DNA from: Maridesulfovibrio sp.
Lineage (GTDB): Bacteria > Desulfobacterota > Desulfovibrionia > Desulfovibrionales > Desulfovibrionaceae
DNA length: 64,000 nt
Direction of reading: 5' to 3'
Assembly (NCBI RefSeq): GCF_963678865.1
Contig: NZ_OY787459.1
Coordinates: forward strand, 710,501-774,500
The position numbers and the translations under genes are program-made. Within the stretch, counting starts at the first letter, position 1, and each line of letters starts with the position of its first letter. This document shows, in pieces, positions 24,477 through 32,962 of this stretch. The notes under the pieces are model-generated. The model was not told the DNA's origin. It saw nothing but the letters and a program-made list of their open reading frames with translations, and did no database searches.

Positions 24477-25453
24477 AACCACTGTCCGGGTCACCCGTGC
24501 TGACCGTATCCTTTTCTCCCCACGCCAATTGCGGACGAACTTTCAAACATGACGCGCAGGAAACAATTTTAGCCCTGCTTCCGGCTGCGGCTTTTGCAGT
24601 GTATCATTATCATATGCTGGCAGTGCGGGTGCTGGCGCTATCATCCTTCACAGCAGTCATCACTGAAACCGTATGCCTGTATTTAATGAAAAGGGAAATT
24701 GAGGCTGACAACTACACTGCGCTGCTTTACGGATTGCTACTCGGCCTGCTTCTGCCTCCGGCGGCACCGTGGTGGATGGTTGCAACAGGCAGCTTTATTT
24801 CAATTTTCCTGGGCCGTATGATTTTCGGAGGATTGGGTGCAAACCCGCTCTGTGTTCCGCTTGTAGGTTGGGCCATACTAACCGTATCGTGGCCTGACCT
24901 GATGAATTTTGACATAATCATGCTTGCTTCAGAACTGACATACCCCTTAAGTCAGCTGAAGGGTTTCGGTCCGGAGATGCTTGACGAGCACACCATAAGA
25001 TCATTGCTGCTCGGCTTCCAGCTCGGTGGAACCGGAGCGGCACAGACCGGAGCTGTCCTGCTGGGCGGAATCTACATTCTGGCCCGCAGAATCGTAAGGC
25101 CCGACATTCCACTGGCCTTTATCGGCGGAGTGGCTGTGACTGCCGCAATCTTCTTTTTCATTGATCCGTTGGAATATGCTTCCCCGGAATACCACCTGCT
25201 CTGCGGTTCAACATTATTCGGAGCTTTTTTTCTGGCTACAGACGGGCCTTCTTCACCGGCCGGTCATATTCCTATGCTCATATACGGATTCATCACAGGG
25301 GTACTGGTCGTCATAATCCGGGTCTACGGAATGTATCCGGACGGTGTGCCATTTGCCATTCTCCTTGCCAACCTTATGACTCCGCTCATCGACAAAATAC
25401 GCCCCGCACCATTCGGCGGCATAACCAACATCCATTTGCGGAGGCGGTCATGA
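24473..25453 (+). CDS. rnfD: Electron transport complex subunit RnfD
   Basis: The 326-residue membrane protein has about nine helices and matches RnfD (FGGLGANPLCVPLVGWA near 121; ATDGPSSPAG near 258, the family's ATDPVSxP region). RnfD normally carries FMN bound to a Thr in an SxAT-P-L motif; the best alignable place here reads SELTYPL (about residues 152-158), so the acceptor is shifted or missing. It overlaps rnfC and rnfG by four bases each, showing a tight operon. AGGGAG lies 7 bases upstream of the ATG. Confidence 0.92.
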   Translation: MKPLSGSPVLTVSFSPHANCGRTFKHDAQETILALLPAAAFAVYHYHMLAVRVLALSSFTAVITETVCLYLMKREIEADNYTALLYGLLLGLLLPPAAPWWMVATGSFISIFLGRMIFGGLGANPLCVPLVGWAILTVSWPDLMNFDIIMLASELTYPLSQLKGFGPEMLDEHTIRSLLLGFQLGGTGAAQTGAVLLGGIYILARRIVRPDIPLAFIGGVAVTAAIFFFIDPLEYASPEYHLLCGSTLFGAFFLATDGPSSPAGHIPMLIYGFITGVLVVIIRVYGMYPDGVPFAILLANLMTPLIDKIRPAPFGGITNIHLRRRS

Positions 25454-26037
25454 AAGAAGGAGTGAAAATGATCGCCGTACTGACCCTGATATGCGGCATG
25501 TTCAGCGTAACCCTTGCCAGCCTGAGACAGGCTACGGAAGCCCGCATTGAAGAACAGGTGCTGACCTATGTGCAGGGACCGGCAATTGAACACGTCCTCA
25601 GCGGTTATGACAATTCTCCGGTAAAAGACCGTAAGAAATTTACCCTTCACGGCACGGAAAAACAGGTTATAATTTTCCCTGCAATGAAAAACGGTAAGAT
25701 ATTTGGTGTAGCCCTTGAAACTTTTGCTAAAGGTTACGGCGGAGATGTAGGTGTTATGGTAGGCTTTGATATGGACGGAGATAAGCTGTCCGGCATCGGC
25801 ATAACCACCATGAAAGAAACTCCCGGTGTCGGCTCGAAAGTTGCCGGGCACGGTTTTACCACCCAATTCAAAGGGCATCCGGCCTCTGTGGAATTAAATT
25901 CCAAGGGTGGTGATATCGATGGGGTTGCCGGAGCCACAATTTCCTCCACAGCCTCGGTTGAAGCAGTGAAGCAGGCTATTGCCATCTATAAAAAACTAAG
26001 GCCGCAGATTGCACAGGCATGGAGCAACGGTTCATAA
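25450..26037 (+). CDS. rnfG: Electron transport complex subunit RnfG
   Basis: This 195-residue subunit has one N-terminal helix (about 9-25) and a periplasmic FMN-binding domain. The flavinylation motif DGVAGATISS (about 157-166) holds the Thr to which FMN is attached. The enzyme that attaches FMN, ApbE, often sits at the end of rnf operons but is not in this window. GGAGG lies 6 bases before the start. Confidence 0.93.
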   Translation: MKEGVKMIAVLTLICGMFSVTLASLRQATEARIEEQVLTYVQGPAIEHVLSGYDNSPVKDRKKFTLHGTEKQVIIFPAMKNGKIFGVALETFAKGYGGDVGVMVGFDMDGDKLSGIGITTMKETPGVGSKVAGHGFTTQFKGHPASVELNSKGGDIDGVAGATISSTASVEAVKQAIAIYKKLRPQIAQAWSNGS

Positions 26038-26050
26038 CAGGGGGCATCAC

Positions 26051-26716
26051 ATGAATAGACTATGGAAAGAATTTTCGAAAGGACTATGGAAAGACCTGCC
26101 CCCTTTCAAGGTTGTGCTCGGACTCTGCCCGGTGCTGGCTGTTACCAAGACAGCTGATAACGGATTAGGAATGGGCATGGCGGTTATCTTTGTGCTGACC
26201 ATGTCCAACATTCTTGTTTCCATTTTCCGTAAGATTATTCCGTCCAAAGTCAGGATTGCCTGTTTCATCGTCATTGCTGCTTCACTGGTCGTAGCGGTAG
26301 AATTGCTCATGCAGGCTTTTGCATACCCCCTCTACCAGCAGTTAGGCATCTTTGTTCCGCTCATTGTGGTTAACTGCATAATCCTCGGCAGAGCAGAGGC
26401 TTTCGCATCCAAAAACCCTATTCTGCTTGCAGCGGCAGACGGACTGGGCATGGGTATGGGATTCACGATGTCCCTGACTTTGCTCGGCGGACTGAGAGAA
26501 ATTCTAGGCTATGGGACTCTTTTCGGCAGTCAGGTCATGGCCGCAAGTTACAAGCCGTTCGCCTTCATGGTTGAAGCTCCGGGAGCGTTTGTCTGCCTTG
26601 GCCTGCTGCTCTCGGCAATGAATATCTTCACCAGTTGGCATGCCAGACGCAAAGGACAGGCCGTGCTTGACAACCCCGCTCACGAATGCAGGACCTGCGG
26701 CATTTGCAGCCGCTAA
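26051..26716 (+). CDS. rnfE: Electron transport complex subunit RnfE
   Basis: The ATG at 26051, preceded by GGGGG, is preferred over an open frame beginning 42 bases upstream inside rnfG. The 221-residue protein has six helices and the RnfA/E-type Cys motifs (LGLCPVLAVT near 27; VVNCIILGRAEAFA near 109) thought to hold an intramembrane iron-sulfur centre with RnfA. The tail ends CRTCGIC, a CxxCxxC cluster on the cytoplasmic side that could take part in electron transfer or metal binding. Confidence 0.92.
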   Translation: MNRLWKEFSKGLWKDLPPFKVVLGLCPVLAVTKTADNGLGMGMAVIFVLTMSNILVSIFRKIIPSKVRIACFIVIAASLVVAVELLMQAFAYPLYQQLGIFVPLIVVNCIILGRAEAFASKNPILLAAADGLGMGMGFTMSLTLLGGLREILGYGTLFGSQVMAASYKPFAFMVEAPGAFVCLGLLLSAMNIFTSWHARRKGQAVLDNPAHECRTCGICSR

Positions 26717-26728
26717 CCGGAATAAGCC

Positions 26729-27304
26729 ATGAAAGAATATTTTCTGCTCTTCATCTCTGCCATATTCGTCAACAACATCGTGCTGGCCCAGTATCTGGGC
26801 AACTGTCCGTTCATCGGCACTTCCAAAAAAACATCCGTGGCTATAGGTATGGGCAGTGCGGTGGTATTTGTCGCAACCATGGCCGCTTCCATTACATGGA
26901 CTGTACAGGAATATCTGCTTGATCCTCTGGACTTACAATATTTACAGACCCTGACCTTTATCCTCGTCATCGCCTCGCTGGTTCAGTTTGTGGAAATGTT
27001 CCTTAAAAAGGTAGTCCCTCCTCTTTACAAATCGCTGGGCATATTTCTGCCGCTGATTACCACCAACTGTGCAGTCATGGGTATCGCCATTATCTGCCAG
27101 CGGGAAGAATTCACTTTCATCAAGACCGTAGCATTTTCTTTTGCCTCCGGTCTGGGCTTCATGCTTGCGCTGGTTGTGCTCTCAGCCATCCGCGAACGGA
27201 TTGAAGTTTCACGGACACCGAAGTCAATGAAAGGTACGCCCATTGCTCTGGTCATGGCGGGTTTGATGTCACTGGCATTTTTTGCATTTAAGGGCATGAT
27301 ATGA
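26729..27304 (+). CDS. rnfA: Electron transport complex subunit RnfA
   Basis: The 191-residue, six-helix protein carries the conserved LGNCPFIGTSKK (about 24-35) and TTNCAVMGIAI (about 109-119) motifs, the partner Cys sites to those of RnfE. The start lies 12 bases after rnfE with GGAA upstream. It is followed by a palindromic repeat element before rnfB. Confidence 0.93.
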   Translation: MKEYFLLFISAIFVNNIVLAQYLGNCPFIGTSKKTSVAIGMGSAVVFVATMAASITWTVQEYLLDPLDLQYLQTLTFILVIASLVQFVEMFLKKVVPPLYKSLGIFLPLITTNCAVMGIAIICQREEFTFIKTVAFSFASGLGFMLALVVLSAIRERIEVSRTPKSMKGTPIALVMAGLMSLAFFAFKGMI

Positions 27305-27335
27305 TGTGCTTTGCGCTTTTTGATTAAAAGCTATC

Positions 27336-27390
27336 GCCCCCGGCGGCTTAACCTCTTTTACAAAAGGGTTTAAGAATCCCAAAACCTTTT
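27336..27390 (+). repeat. Intergenic palindromic repeat, copy 3 (between rnfA and rnfB)
   Basis: The element opens with CCCCCGGCGGC like copy 2 (8299-8393) and has a small hairpin (AACC-TCTTTT/AAAA-GGGTT, 27350-27370), then AATCCCAAAACCTTTT. It lacks the closing GCCGCCGG. It may modulate rnfB expression relative to the other rnf genes. Confidence 0.55.
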
Positions 27391-27428
27391 AATTGTTTCA
27401 ACTTGTAAACATTTAACAGGCAGATCAT

Positions 27429-29537
27429 ATGATTATTAATTCACTTCTCGTACTCATGGGTTTGGGTTTTACCGCCGCCACAATTCTCGCAGTGGCTTCA
27501 AGAATCCTGCACGTCAAAGAAGACCCGAGAATCGCACAGGTCGAGGAGGTTTTGCCCGGAGTGAACTGCGGAGGTTGCGGATATGCAGGTTGCAACGGCG
27601 CTGCAAATGCAGTTGTGGATGGTAAATCCGGGGCAAATGTCTGTGTTATTGGAGGCATAGGTACTGCTAAGGCGGTTGGAGCAGTAATGGGGCTTGAAGT
27701 GCTGGACATGGAGACGGAACTGGCCTTCCGGGATTGCACCGGAGGAGAACGGGCTGAAGAACTTTTCAATTATGAAGGTGCGAACAACTGCCGGGCACAG
27801 GCCCTGCTCTACGATGGAGCAAAGACCTGCCCTGAAGGCTGCCTCGGCCTCGGAACCTGTGTTGCCGTCTGCCCCTTTGATGCCATCCATATGGGACCGG
27901 AAGATTTGCCCGTCGTGGACCCGCTGGCCTGCCGGGCCTGCCGCAAATGTGTTGAAGCCTGCCCACGCGGTGTACTTTCCATTGTATCCATGGGCGCTAA
28001 GCTGCTCCATCTGGAAGAAACCAGCGACTGCCTCGCACCTTGCCAGCAAAAATGCCCGGCAAACATCAATATTCCCCGCTACATTGAAGCCGCCAACAAG
28101 GGTGATTACGCTTCTGCAGTCAATATTATACGTGAACGAAATCCCTTACTGCTGGTCTGCGGCAGGGTCTGTCCCCGTCCCTGCGAGACCGTCTGCCGCC
28201 GCACCCATGTGGACGAAGCGGTAGGTATCAACATGATAAAACGCTTTGTGGCTGACTGGGAAATGAAAAACAACCAGCGCCTCCCTATCCCCTGTGCCAA
28301 AGACACAGGACACAGAGTTGCAATTATCGGCGGCGGACCATCGGGCCTTTCCTGTGCCTACTACCTGCGCCGTCTCGGGCACAGCCCGACAATTATCGAA
28401 GCCATGCCGGAACTTGGCGGCCAGCTTCACTACGGAATTCCTGAATACAGGCTGCCTAAAAAAGACCTCGCATGGGAAATTCAAGGGATTCTCAATCTCG
28501 GTGTGGAAGTACGCACTGGGCAGAAGATGGGTGCGAACCTCACCGTAAACGACCTTGAAGAAGAAGGTTTCGAAGCGTTTTTTATGGGTATTGGAGCATG
28601 GGCCAGCGGAACGTTACGTATTGACGGAGAAGATGCACAGGAAGTCCTTTCCGGTACGGAATTCCTTACCGCCGTAGGACTAGGACAGACTCCGGCAGTA
28701 GGTCCGAAAGTGATTGTTGTCGGCGGTGGAAACACTGCCATTGATGCGTCCCGGACCTGCGTCCGTCTGGGCTGCGATGTAACCATGCTCTATAGACGCA
28801 CACGTAATGAAATGCCTGCCAACAGCGAAGAAATTGAAGCTGCTGAGGATGAAGGTGTAAAATTCGTTTTTCTGGCAGCCCCTACCAAGGTCATTATTGA
28901 CGATCAGGGAAAGGCTACTCATCTGGAATGCATAAAAATGGAGCTCGGCGAAGCAGACGACTCAGGACGCCGCCGCCCTGTTCCCGTGGAAGGCTCCGAA
29001 ACCCGCTATCCTGTAGATACGGTTATTTCAGCCATCGGACAGAAACCACAGCTTTCCTGCTTCTATACCGACGGCGAAGAACAATGCAATCTTGATTTTA
29101 CGCGCTGGAGGACAATTGACGCCCAGCCGAAAACACTGCAGACCTCCATTCCCAATGTCTTTGCCGGAGGGGATGCCGTATCGGGACCGGACCTTGTTAT
29201 TTCTGCTGTGGGCGCCGGGCGAATTGCAGCTCGGTCAATCCACTATCTGCTTACAACAGGTGAAATTCCGCTTTCGGACAACCTGCTGCGCGAACCTATT
29301 CCATATACCTTGTTCAAAGATGTGGACGGATGCAAGAACAAGGAACGCTCAAAAATGCCCCTCCTGTGTTCCGAAAAAGACCGAACCAGTACCTTCAAAG
29401 AAGTTGAAGGATGCCTTTGTGAAGAAGAACTTCGCTACGAAACATCACGTTGCCTGCGGTGCGGACTTACCTGCTACGACCGAGACATTCAACTGGATAA
29501 GGTGTTCACCTCACGGGTCGGAGAAAAGGTTGAATAA
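27429..29537 (+). CDS. rnfB: RnfB fused to a glutamate-synthase-small-subunit-like flavoprotein
   Basis: The first 75 residues are RnfB: a membrane helix and the [4Fe-4S] motif VNCGGCGYAGC with downstream Cys. Next is a two-cluster ferredoxin domain (CLGLGTCVAVC about 138; CRACRKCVEAC about 168). From about 195 the protein is GltD-like: N-terminal Cys-rich helices (CLAPCQQKCP, VCGRVCPRPC), FAD motif IGGGPSGLSCAYY about 300, NAD(P) motif VVGGGNTAIDA about 430, and VFAGGDAVSGPD about 578. The C-terminal part adds CLRCGLTC. The total of 702 residues is more than twice a normal RnfB (about 190-330). It could bring NAD(P)H oxidation or flavin-based electron bifurcation directly to the Rnf entry point; that is inference. 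No apbE follows. Confidence 0.9.
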   Translation: MIINSLLVLMGLGFTAATILAVASRILHVKEDPRIAQVEEVLPGVNCGGCGYAGCNGAANAVVDGKSGANVCVIGGIGTAKAVGAVMGLEVLDMETELAFRDCTGGERAEELFNYEGANNCRAQALLYDGAKTCPEGCLGLGTCVAVCPFDAIHMGPEDLPVVDPLACRACRKCVEACPRGVLSIVSMGAKLLHLEETSDCLAPCQQKCPANINIPRYIEAANKGDYASAVNIIRERNPLLLVCGRVCPRPCETVCRRTHVDEAVGINMIKRFVADWEMKNNQRLPIPCAKDTGHRVAIIGGGPSGLSCAYYLRRLGHSPTIIEAMPELGGQLHYGIPEYRLPKKDLAWEIQGILNLGVEVRTGQKMGANLTVNDLEEEGFEAFFMGIGAWASGTLRIDGEDAQEVLSGTEFLTAVGLGQTPAVGPKVIVVGGGNTAIDASRTCVRLGCDVTMLYRRTRNEMPANSEEIEAAEDEGVKFVFLAAPTKVIIDDQGKATHLECIKMELGEADDSGRRRPVPVEGSETRYPVDTVISAIGQKPQLSCFYTDGEEQCNLDFTRWRTIDAQPKTLQTSIPNVFAGGDAVSGPDLVISAVGAGRIAARSIHYLLTTGEIPLSDNLLREPIPYTLFKDVDGCKNKERSKMPLLCSEKDRTSTFKEVEGCLCEEELRYETSRCLRCGLTCYDRDIQLDKVFTSRVGEKVE

Positions 29538-29706
29538 TAAATTCCAGTACAGTCCGAAAATCACAATTTTCTTGGTATTGCCAGACCTTTACAACCTTTG
29601 GGTATTTGCATACTAATCATGAACAATATGCTTTAAAGAACATTGTAATTGTATTTTGCGGATGTTGAACAACTCAAGGTTATAATTTTCCGGTACGGCA
29701 CATAAA

Positions 29707-30816
29707 ATGAGTAATGAAAAAACTTCTCTTATTGAACGTCTTCGCAATGACAAGTCCAAAAACAAATATGATCCTACTTGCTATGATTTCATAGTCAGGC
29801 AGACCATGCAAAGGCTTGGTGCACCTCTTGTCAGATTTAAACCTCACGTGCCTTACTTGATAAACGATCCTCTTTTCGTATTTCGAGGTGATCCCCGTTA
29901 CATATTCCATGATCCCTTAGGATACAAAAACGATGCTCTTAAACAAAGGCCTCAGATAATAGTTCTGGGAAATTCCCAGGTACATTCACTCTCCTGTCCG
30001 CCAAATCAAACATGGCCAGGCCTGTTGCAAAATTCATCTGGGATCGGGACATATAATGCAGCTATGGGCAGCTTCAGTATAGTACAGAATTTTTTATCAG
30101 CAAGAGAGCTGGCTTCCCTTAAGCCGGATTTAATGATTTGTGTTTTCTACACTTCCAACAATGTTATCAATTCGTTACCGACTCTTCGCAAATCAACGTC
30201 TGCTTTAAAAAAAATGTTTAATTCTTATGATGATACTGTTTCCATGTCCTTCCAAAACCCGGACGTTGACCCTTTCGCCTCCGTCTCTCCCAAAGATAAG
30301 ATCATGGAATTCATGAAACTGGCCAAGTATGAAAAAGAACACTATGTAACTGCTACAATTGATAAATTAATACATTTTTCAGTACCTGCCATAAGATCCA
30401 ATTCTCAAAACTTAAAAGATCCATATGTAGAAGTAGGTTTTAACCTCGCCAAAGAAGCTCTTTTAAAAATCAAAAAAATAGCCGATAAACATACAAAATA
30501 CGGTCTGTTTTTAATGATTATGCCTACCAAAGAATTTGTGTTATATAACAGACTATTATCTTATGGAGATGTTAAATTTTCATCTGATAGGGAAATGTCC
30601 ATCCTGTATGAAAACGAATCCGAAGTGATTACATCACTGAAAAAACATTGCGATAAAGAGGGTATGCACATACTTGATCCCTTAAGTTATCTAATTAATA
30701 CTATGCATTTGCCTATTTACAATCCGCTTAATGTGGACGGGCACCCTTCCCTTGAAGGAAGGACTGTATTGGCAAAGTATGTCTACGATTTTCTGGGGAA
30801 ATATCAGGTTCAATAA
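29707..30816 (+). CDS. SGNH-hydrolase-like protein
   Basis: The 369-residue protein lacks a signal peptide. It shows the SGNH blocks: IIVLGNSQVHS (about 84-94, Ser in place of the GDS Ser), WPGLL, YNAAMGS, KPDLMICVFYTSNNV, and the late DGHPS (about 343-347) supplying the catalytic Asp-His pair. This matches SGNH proteins that modify surface polysaccharides, such as O-acetyl transfer or removal. GNS instead of GDS is a mild deviation. It precedes a CgeB-like glycosyltransferase gene by 74 bases. The DNA here is richer in A/T than the rnf operon. Confidence 0.7.
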   Translation: MSNEKTSLIERLRNDKSKNKYDPTCYDFIVRQTMQRLGAPLVRFKPHVPYLINDPLFVFRGDPRYIFHDPLGYKNDALKQRPQIIVLGNSQVHSLSCPPNQTWPGLLQNSSGIGTYNAAMGSFSIVQNFLSARELASLKPDLMICVFYTSNNVINSLPTLRKSTSALKKMFNSYDDTVSMSFQNPDVDPFASVSPKDKIMEFMKLAKYEKEHYVTATIDKLIHFSVPAIRSNSQNLKDPYVEVGFNLAKEALLKIKKIADKHTKYGLFLMIMPTKEFVLYNRLLSYGDVKFSSDREMSILYENESEVITSLKKHCDKEGMHILDPLSYLINTMHLPIYNPLNVDGHPSLEGRTVLAKYVYDFLGKYQVQ

Positions 30817-30890
30817 AACCAACACAATAATTCTTTTCCTCTATGAAATCGCATCAGACAGCATTGGCAAACTTCCGGTAATTTAAATAC

Positions 30891-32069
30891 ATGCTGAAAA
30901 TACCATCCATCAAGGGACGCACTCCGCGCATCCTGCTGATCACTCAGAACTACTTCATAATACCTGAACTGCTACGGGCATTGAAAAAAAGCAATGTCGA
31001 TTTCTGTACAGTAAATTTTGAACAGAATGCACAATTCCTGCAAAAATTGTTCAAAAAAATAGCCGCATTCTCCCCTCATTTCATACTAAGCATCAACCAC
31101 GCAGGGCTGGATGGAGATGGACAGGTACTGGCGTTGTTGAAACAATGTGGAATTCCGTTTGCCAGTTGGTTTGTGGACCGTCCTGAAATGTTCATGCAAA
31201 GTGATGTCGCTTCAGATTCGCTTTTGTCAGTATTTTGCTGGGACCCGCAATCAATCCCTTTTTTCAAGGCAAAAAATGTTCAGGAAGCTCATTACCTTCC
31301 TCTTGGTACAGACACAGAAATTTTCCATCCTTCACCGGCAGAATTGCCTGTAAAGCATAAGGTTTCCTTTGTCGGATCCTCGTGGACCACAAAAATTGCC
31401 GAACTGCTCCAAGCAGCAAAACTCCCGGCCCCCCTGCTCAGAACATACCGTAACCTTGCTCGAATGTATGCTGAAAATCCGGAAACAGGCATACAGACAC
31501 TCCTGCAGCAAATGCCTTCCGGCGCACAGGCTGTTTATTCAAACATCCCCCCACACAAGCAAAAAATGTTTCAACGCCTTATCCAGCTTGCTGGGACAAG
31601 ACAACAACGGGTTGCGTCGATTGCTGAACTCTTGGACTTTAATCCTGTTATTGTCGGGGATGCATACTGGAAAAAAGCGCTTTCCGGCTTCAAAAAAGAA
31701 TTCACATGGTGGAGCCGTATTAATTACGAACAGGAATTACCAATTTTCTATCAGCAGTCCTCCATTAATTTCAACGTCACCAGCCTGCAATCTCTAGCAG
31801 CCATGAACCAGCGAATTTTTGACGTCCCTGCTTGCGGGGCATTTTTGCTGACTGAATATTCTCCTGAACTCGAAAAACTCTTTGAACCAGGAAAGGAAGT
31901 CATCTGCTACCGTGGAATAAGCGAAATAAAAGAATATTTAACTGAGTGGGCAGGTAATCCACAGAAACGTAAAAGAATTGCTGCAGCCGGATTAAAACGA
32001 GCCCGTGCTGAACATACATATGAACACAGGCTTTCTAAAATAATCTCACATATGCGAGTGTTTTTCTAA
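30891..32069 (+). CDS. CgeB-like glycosyltransferase
   Basis: The 392-residue cytoplasmic protein follows the DUF3880/CgeB plan: an N-terminal Rossmann-like half (LLITQNYFIIPELLRAL, then PHFILSINHAG and WFVDRPE), the link HYLPLGTD about 140, and a C-terminal glycosyltransferase half with NVTSLQSLAAMNQRIFDVPACGAFLLTEY, about 300, and YEHRL at the end. CgeB-like enzymes act in spore, flagellin or surface glycosylation in various bacteria. The acceptor here is unknown, and the SGNH-like neighbour suggests surface glycans. Confidence 0.8.
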   Translation: MLKIPSIKGRTPRILLITQNYFIIPELLRALKKSNVDFCTVNFEQNAQFLQKLFKKIAAFSPHFILSINHAGLDGDGQVLALLKQCGIPFASWFVDRPEMFMQSDVASDSLLSVFCWDPQSIPFFKAKNVQEAHYLPLGTDTEIFHPSPAELPVKHKVSFVGSSWTTKIAELLQAAKLPAPLLRTYRNLARMYAENPETGIQTLLQQMPSGAQAVYSNIPPHKQKMFQRLIQLAGTRQQRVASIAELLDFNPVIVGDAYWKKALSGFKKEFTWWSRINYEQELPIFYQQSSINFNVTSLQSLAAMNQRIFDVPACGAFLLTEYSPELEKLFEPGKEVICYRGISEIKEYLTEWAGNPQKRKRIAAAGLKRARAEHTYEHRLSKIISHMRVFF

Positions 32070-32112
32070 AAAACTTGCCCTGATATCTTAAGTTACAGCA
32101 GAGACAAGACAC

Positions 32113-32144
32113 AAAAAAGGCGCATTGGGAAATCCCGATGCGCC
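32113..32144 (-). terminator. Rho-independent terminator after the coiled-coil membrane protein
   Basis: GGCGCATTGGGA (32119-32130) pairs with TCCCGATGCGCC (32133-32144). Read on the minus strand the stem is followed by TTTTTT (32113-32118). It also faces the end of the glycosyltransferase gene. Confidence 0.85.
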
Positions 32145-32167
32145 CGAACTTTGATAACTCAAAGCTA

Positions 32168-32623
32168 TTATTTCTGGAGGCCGGACTGTACGTCCTTGAG
32201 GAGCTCCTGAACCTTGGCAAGTTTTGCCTGCTCTTCTTCACCGAGCTGGGCACCAACGTATTCTGCTTTCTGGTTCATTTCTTCAATAATGCCGTCCATG
32301 ATAATATGTCTGGTTTTAGTGGGGAGCTTTTCAAGTTCAACCAGTCTGCCGTCTACAACGGTCATCTGGGTGTTCAGGGCTTCCACGTCACCGCGTACGG
32401 ACTGCAGATCTTTAACTTCAGCGGTCAAGCTGGTCAGGTTCTGATTCAGGCCGTAGAAAAATACTACGAGAAGAACTACTGCCATAAAGGAAATGATAAT
32501 TGCTACCTTACCCATGTCCTTCTGAGCAGTTTCACCGACACCTGCTGCGATGTCTGCACCCAGCACTTCGTCATTCTGCTGGTAATCTTCAATCTGATGC
32601 ACTTTTTCAGTTGCTGCGCTCAT
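32168..32623 (-). CDS. Single-pass membrane protein with coiled coil
   Basis: The 151-residue protein has an acidic N-terminal tail, one membrane helix (about 40-60, VAIIISFMAVVLLVVFFYGL) and a coiled-coil region to the end (LTSLTAEVKDLQSVRGDVEALN and further). AGGAGG lies 7 bases before the ATG and a strong terminator follows, so it is a well-expressed single gene. I do not recognise the family. The layout resembles small structural or signalling adaptor proteins. Confidence 0.82.
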   Translation of the reverse strand: MSAATEKVHQIEDYQQNDEVLGADIAAGVGETAQKDMGKVAIIISFMAVVLLVVFFYGLNQNLTSLTAEVKDLQSVRGDVEALNTQMTVVDGRLVELEKLPTKTRHIIMDGIIEEMNQKAEYVGAQLGEEEQAKLAKVQELLKDVQSGLQK

Positions 32624-32641
32624 TTTTTTCCTCCTAAATGA

Positions 32642-32877
32642 TCGTGTTTATAACGAAAAAGGACTATACTGCAAGGAAGGTTTCAAATCAAGAATTTAAA
32701 CATTTTTTAAAAATTTTAAAAATCATGGTCCAACCTCCCTGCAAACACTCCGTGCTTCTCACAAAAATTCCGGCAGTGCAACCTTGTCCGAATCAGAAGA
32801 CTGATCTTTGATACTAGCCCTGATGATAAATTATCTTTAGACATTCAAAAAACTGCCTTGATCACACGAATCATCTA
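32642..32877. other. AT-rich intergenic stretch between divergent genes
   Basis: The first 90 bases, upstream of the coiled-coil gene, are A/T-rich with runs of A and T (AAATTTT repeats), plausible as an UP-element/promoter zone for the minus-strand gene. No ORF or stable hairpin was found in the rest. A sigma-54-type site follows at 32878. Confidence 0.5.
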
Positions 32878-32895
32878 TAGGCATGGAATTTGCTT
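32878..32895 (+). promoter_or_regulatory. Sigma-54 (RpoN) -24/-12 promoter
   Basis: The sequence TAGGCATGGAATTTGCTT has GG (32880-32881) and GC (32892-32893) with exactly 10 bases between, close to the consensus TTGGCACG-N4-TTGCTT. It lies 67 bases upstream of the repeat-protein start. An RpoN enhancer-binding protein would be required; its site was not identified. Confidence 0.6.
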
Positions 32896-32962
32896 TCTTA
32901 AAGAAAACTAAATTTTTCGGAAAAGATTTCCTAACAATATTTATTTCTTCAGGAGCACTACC

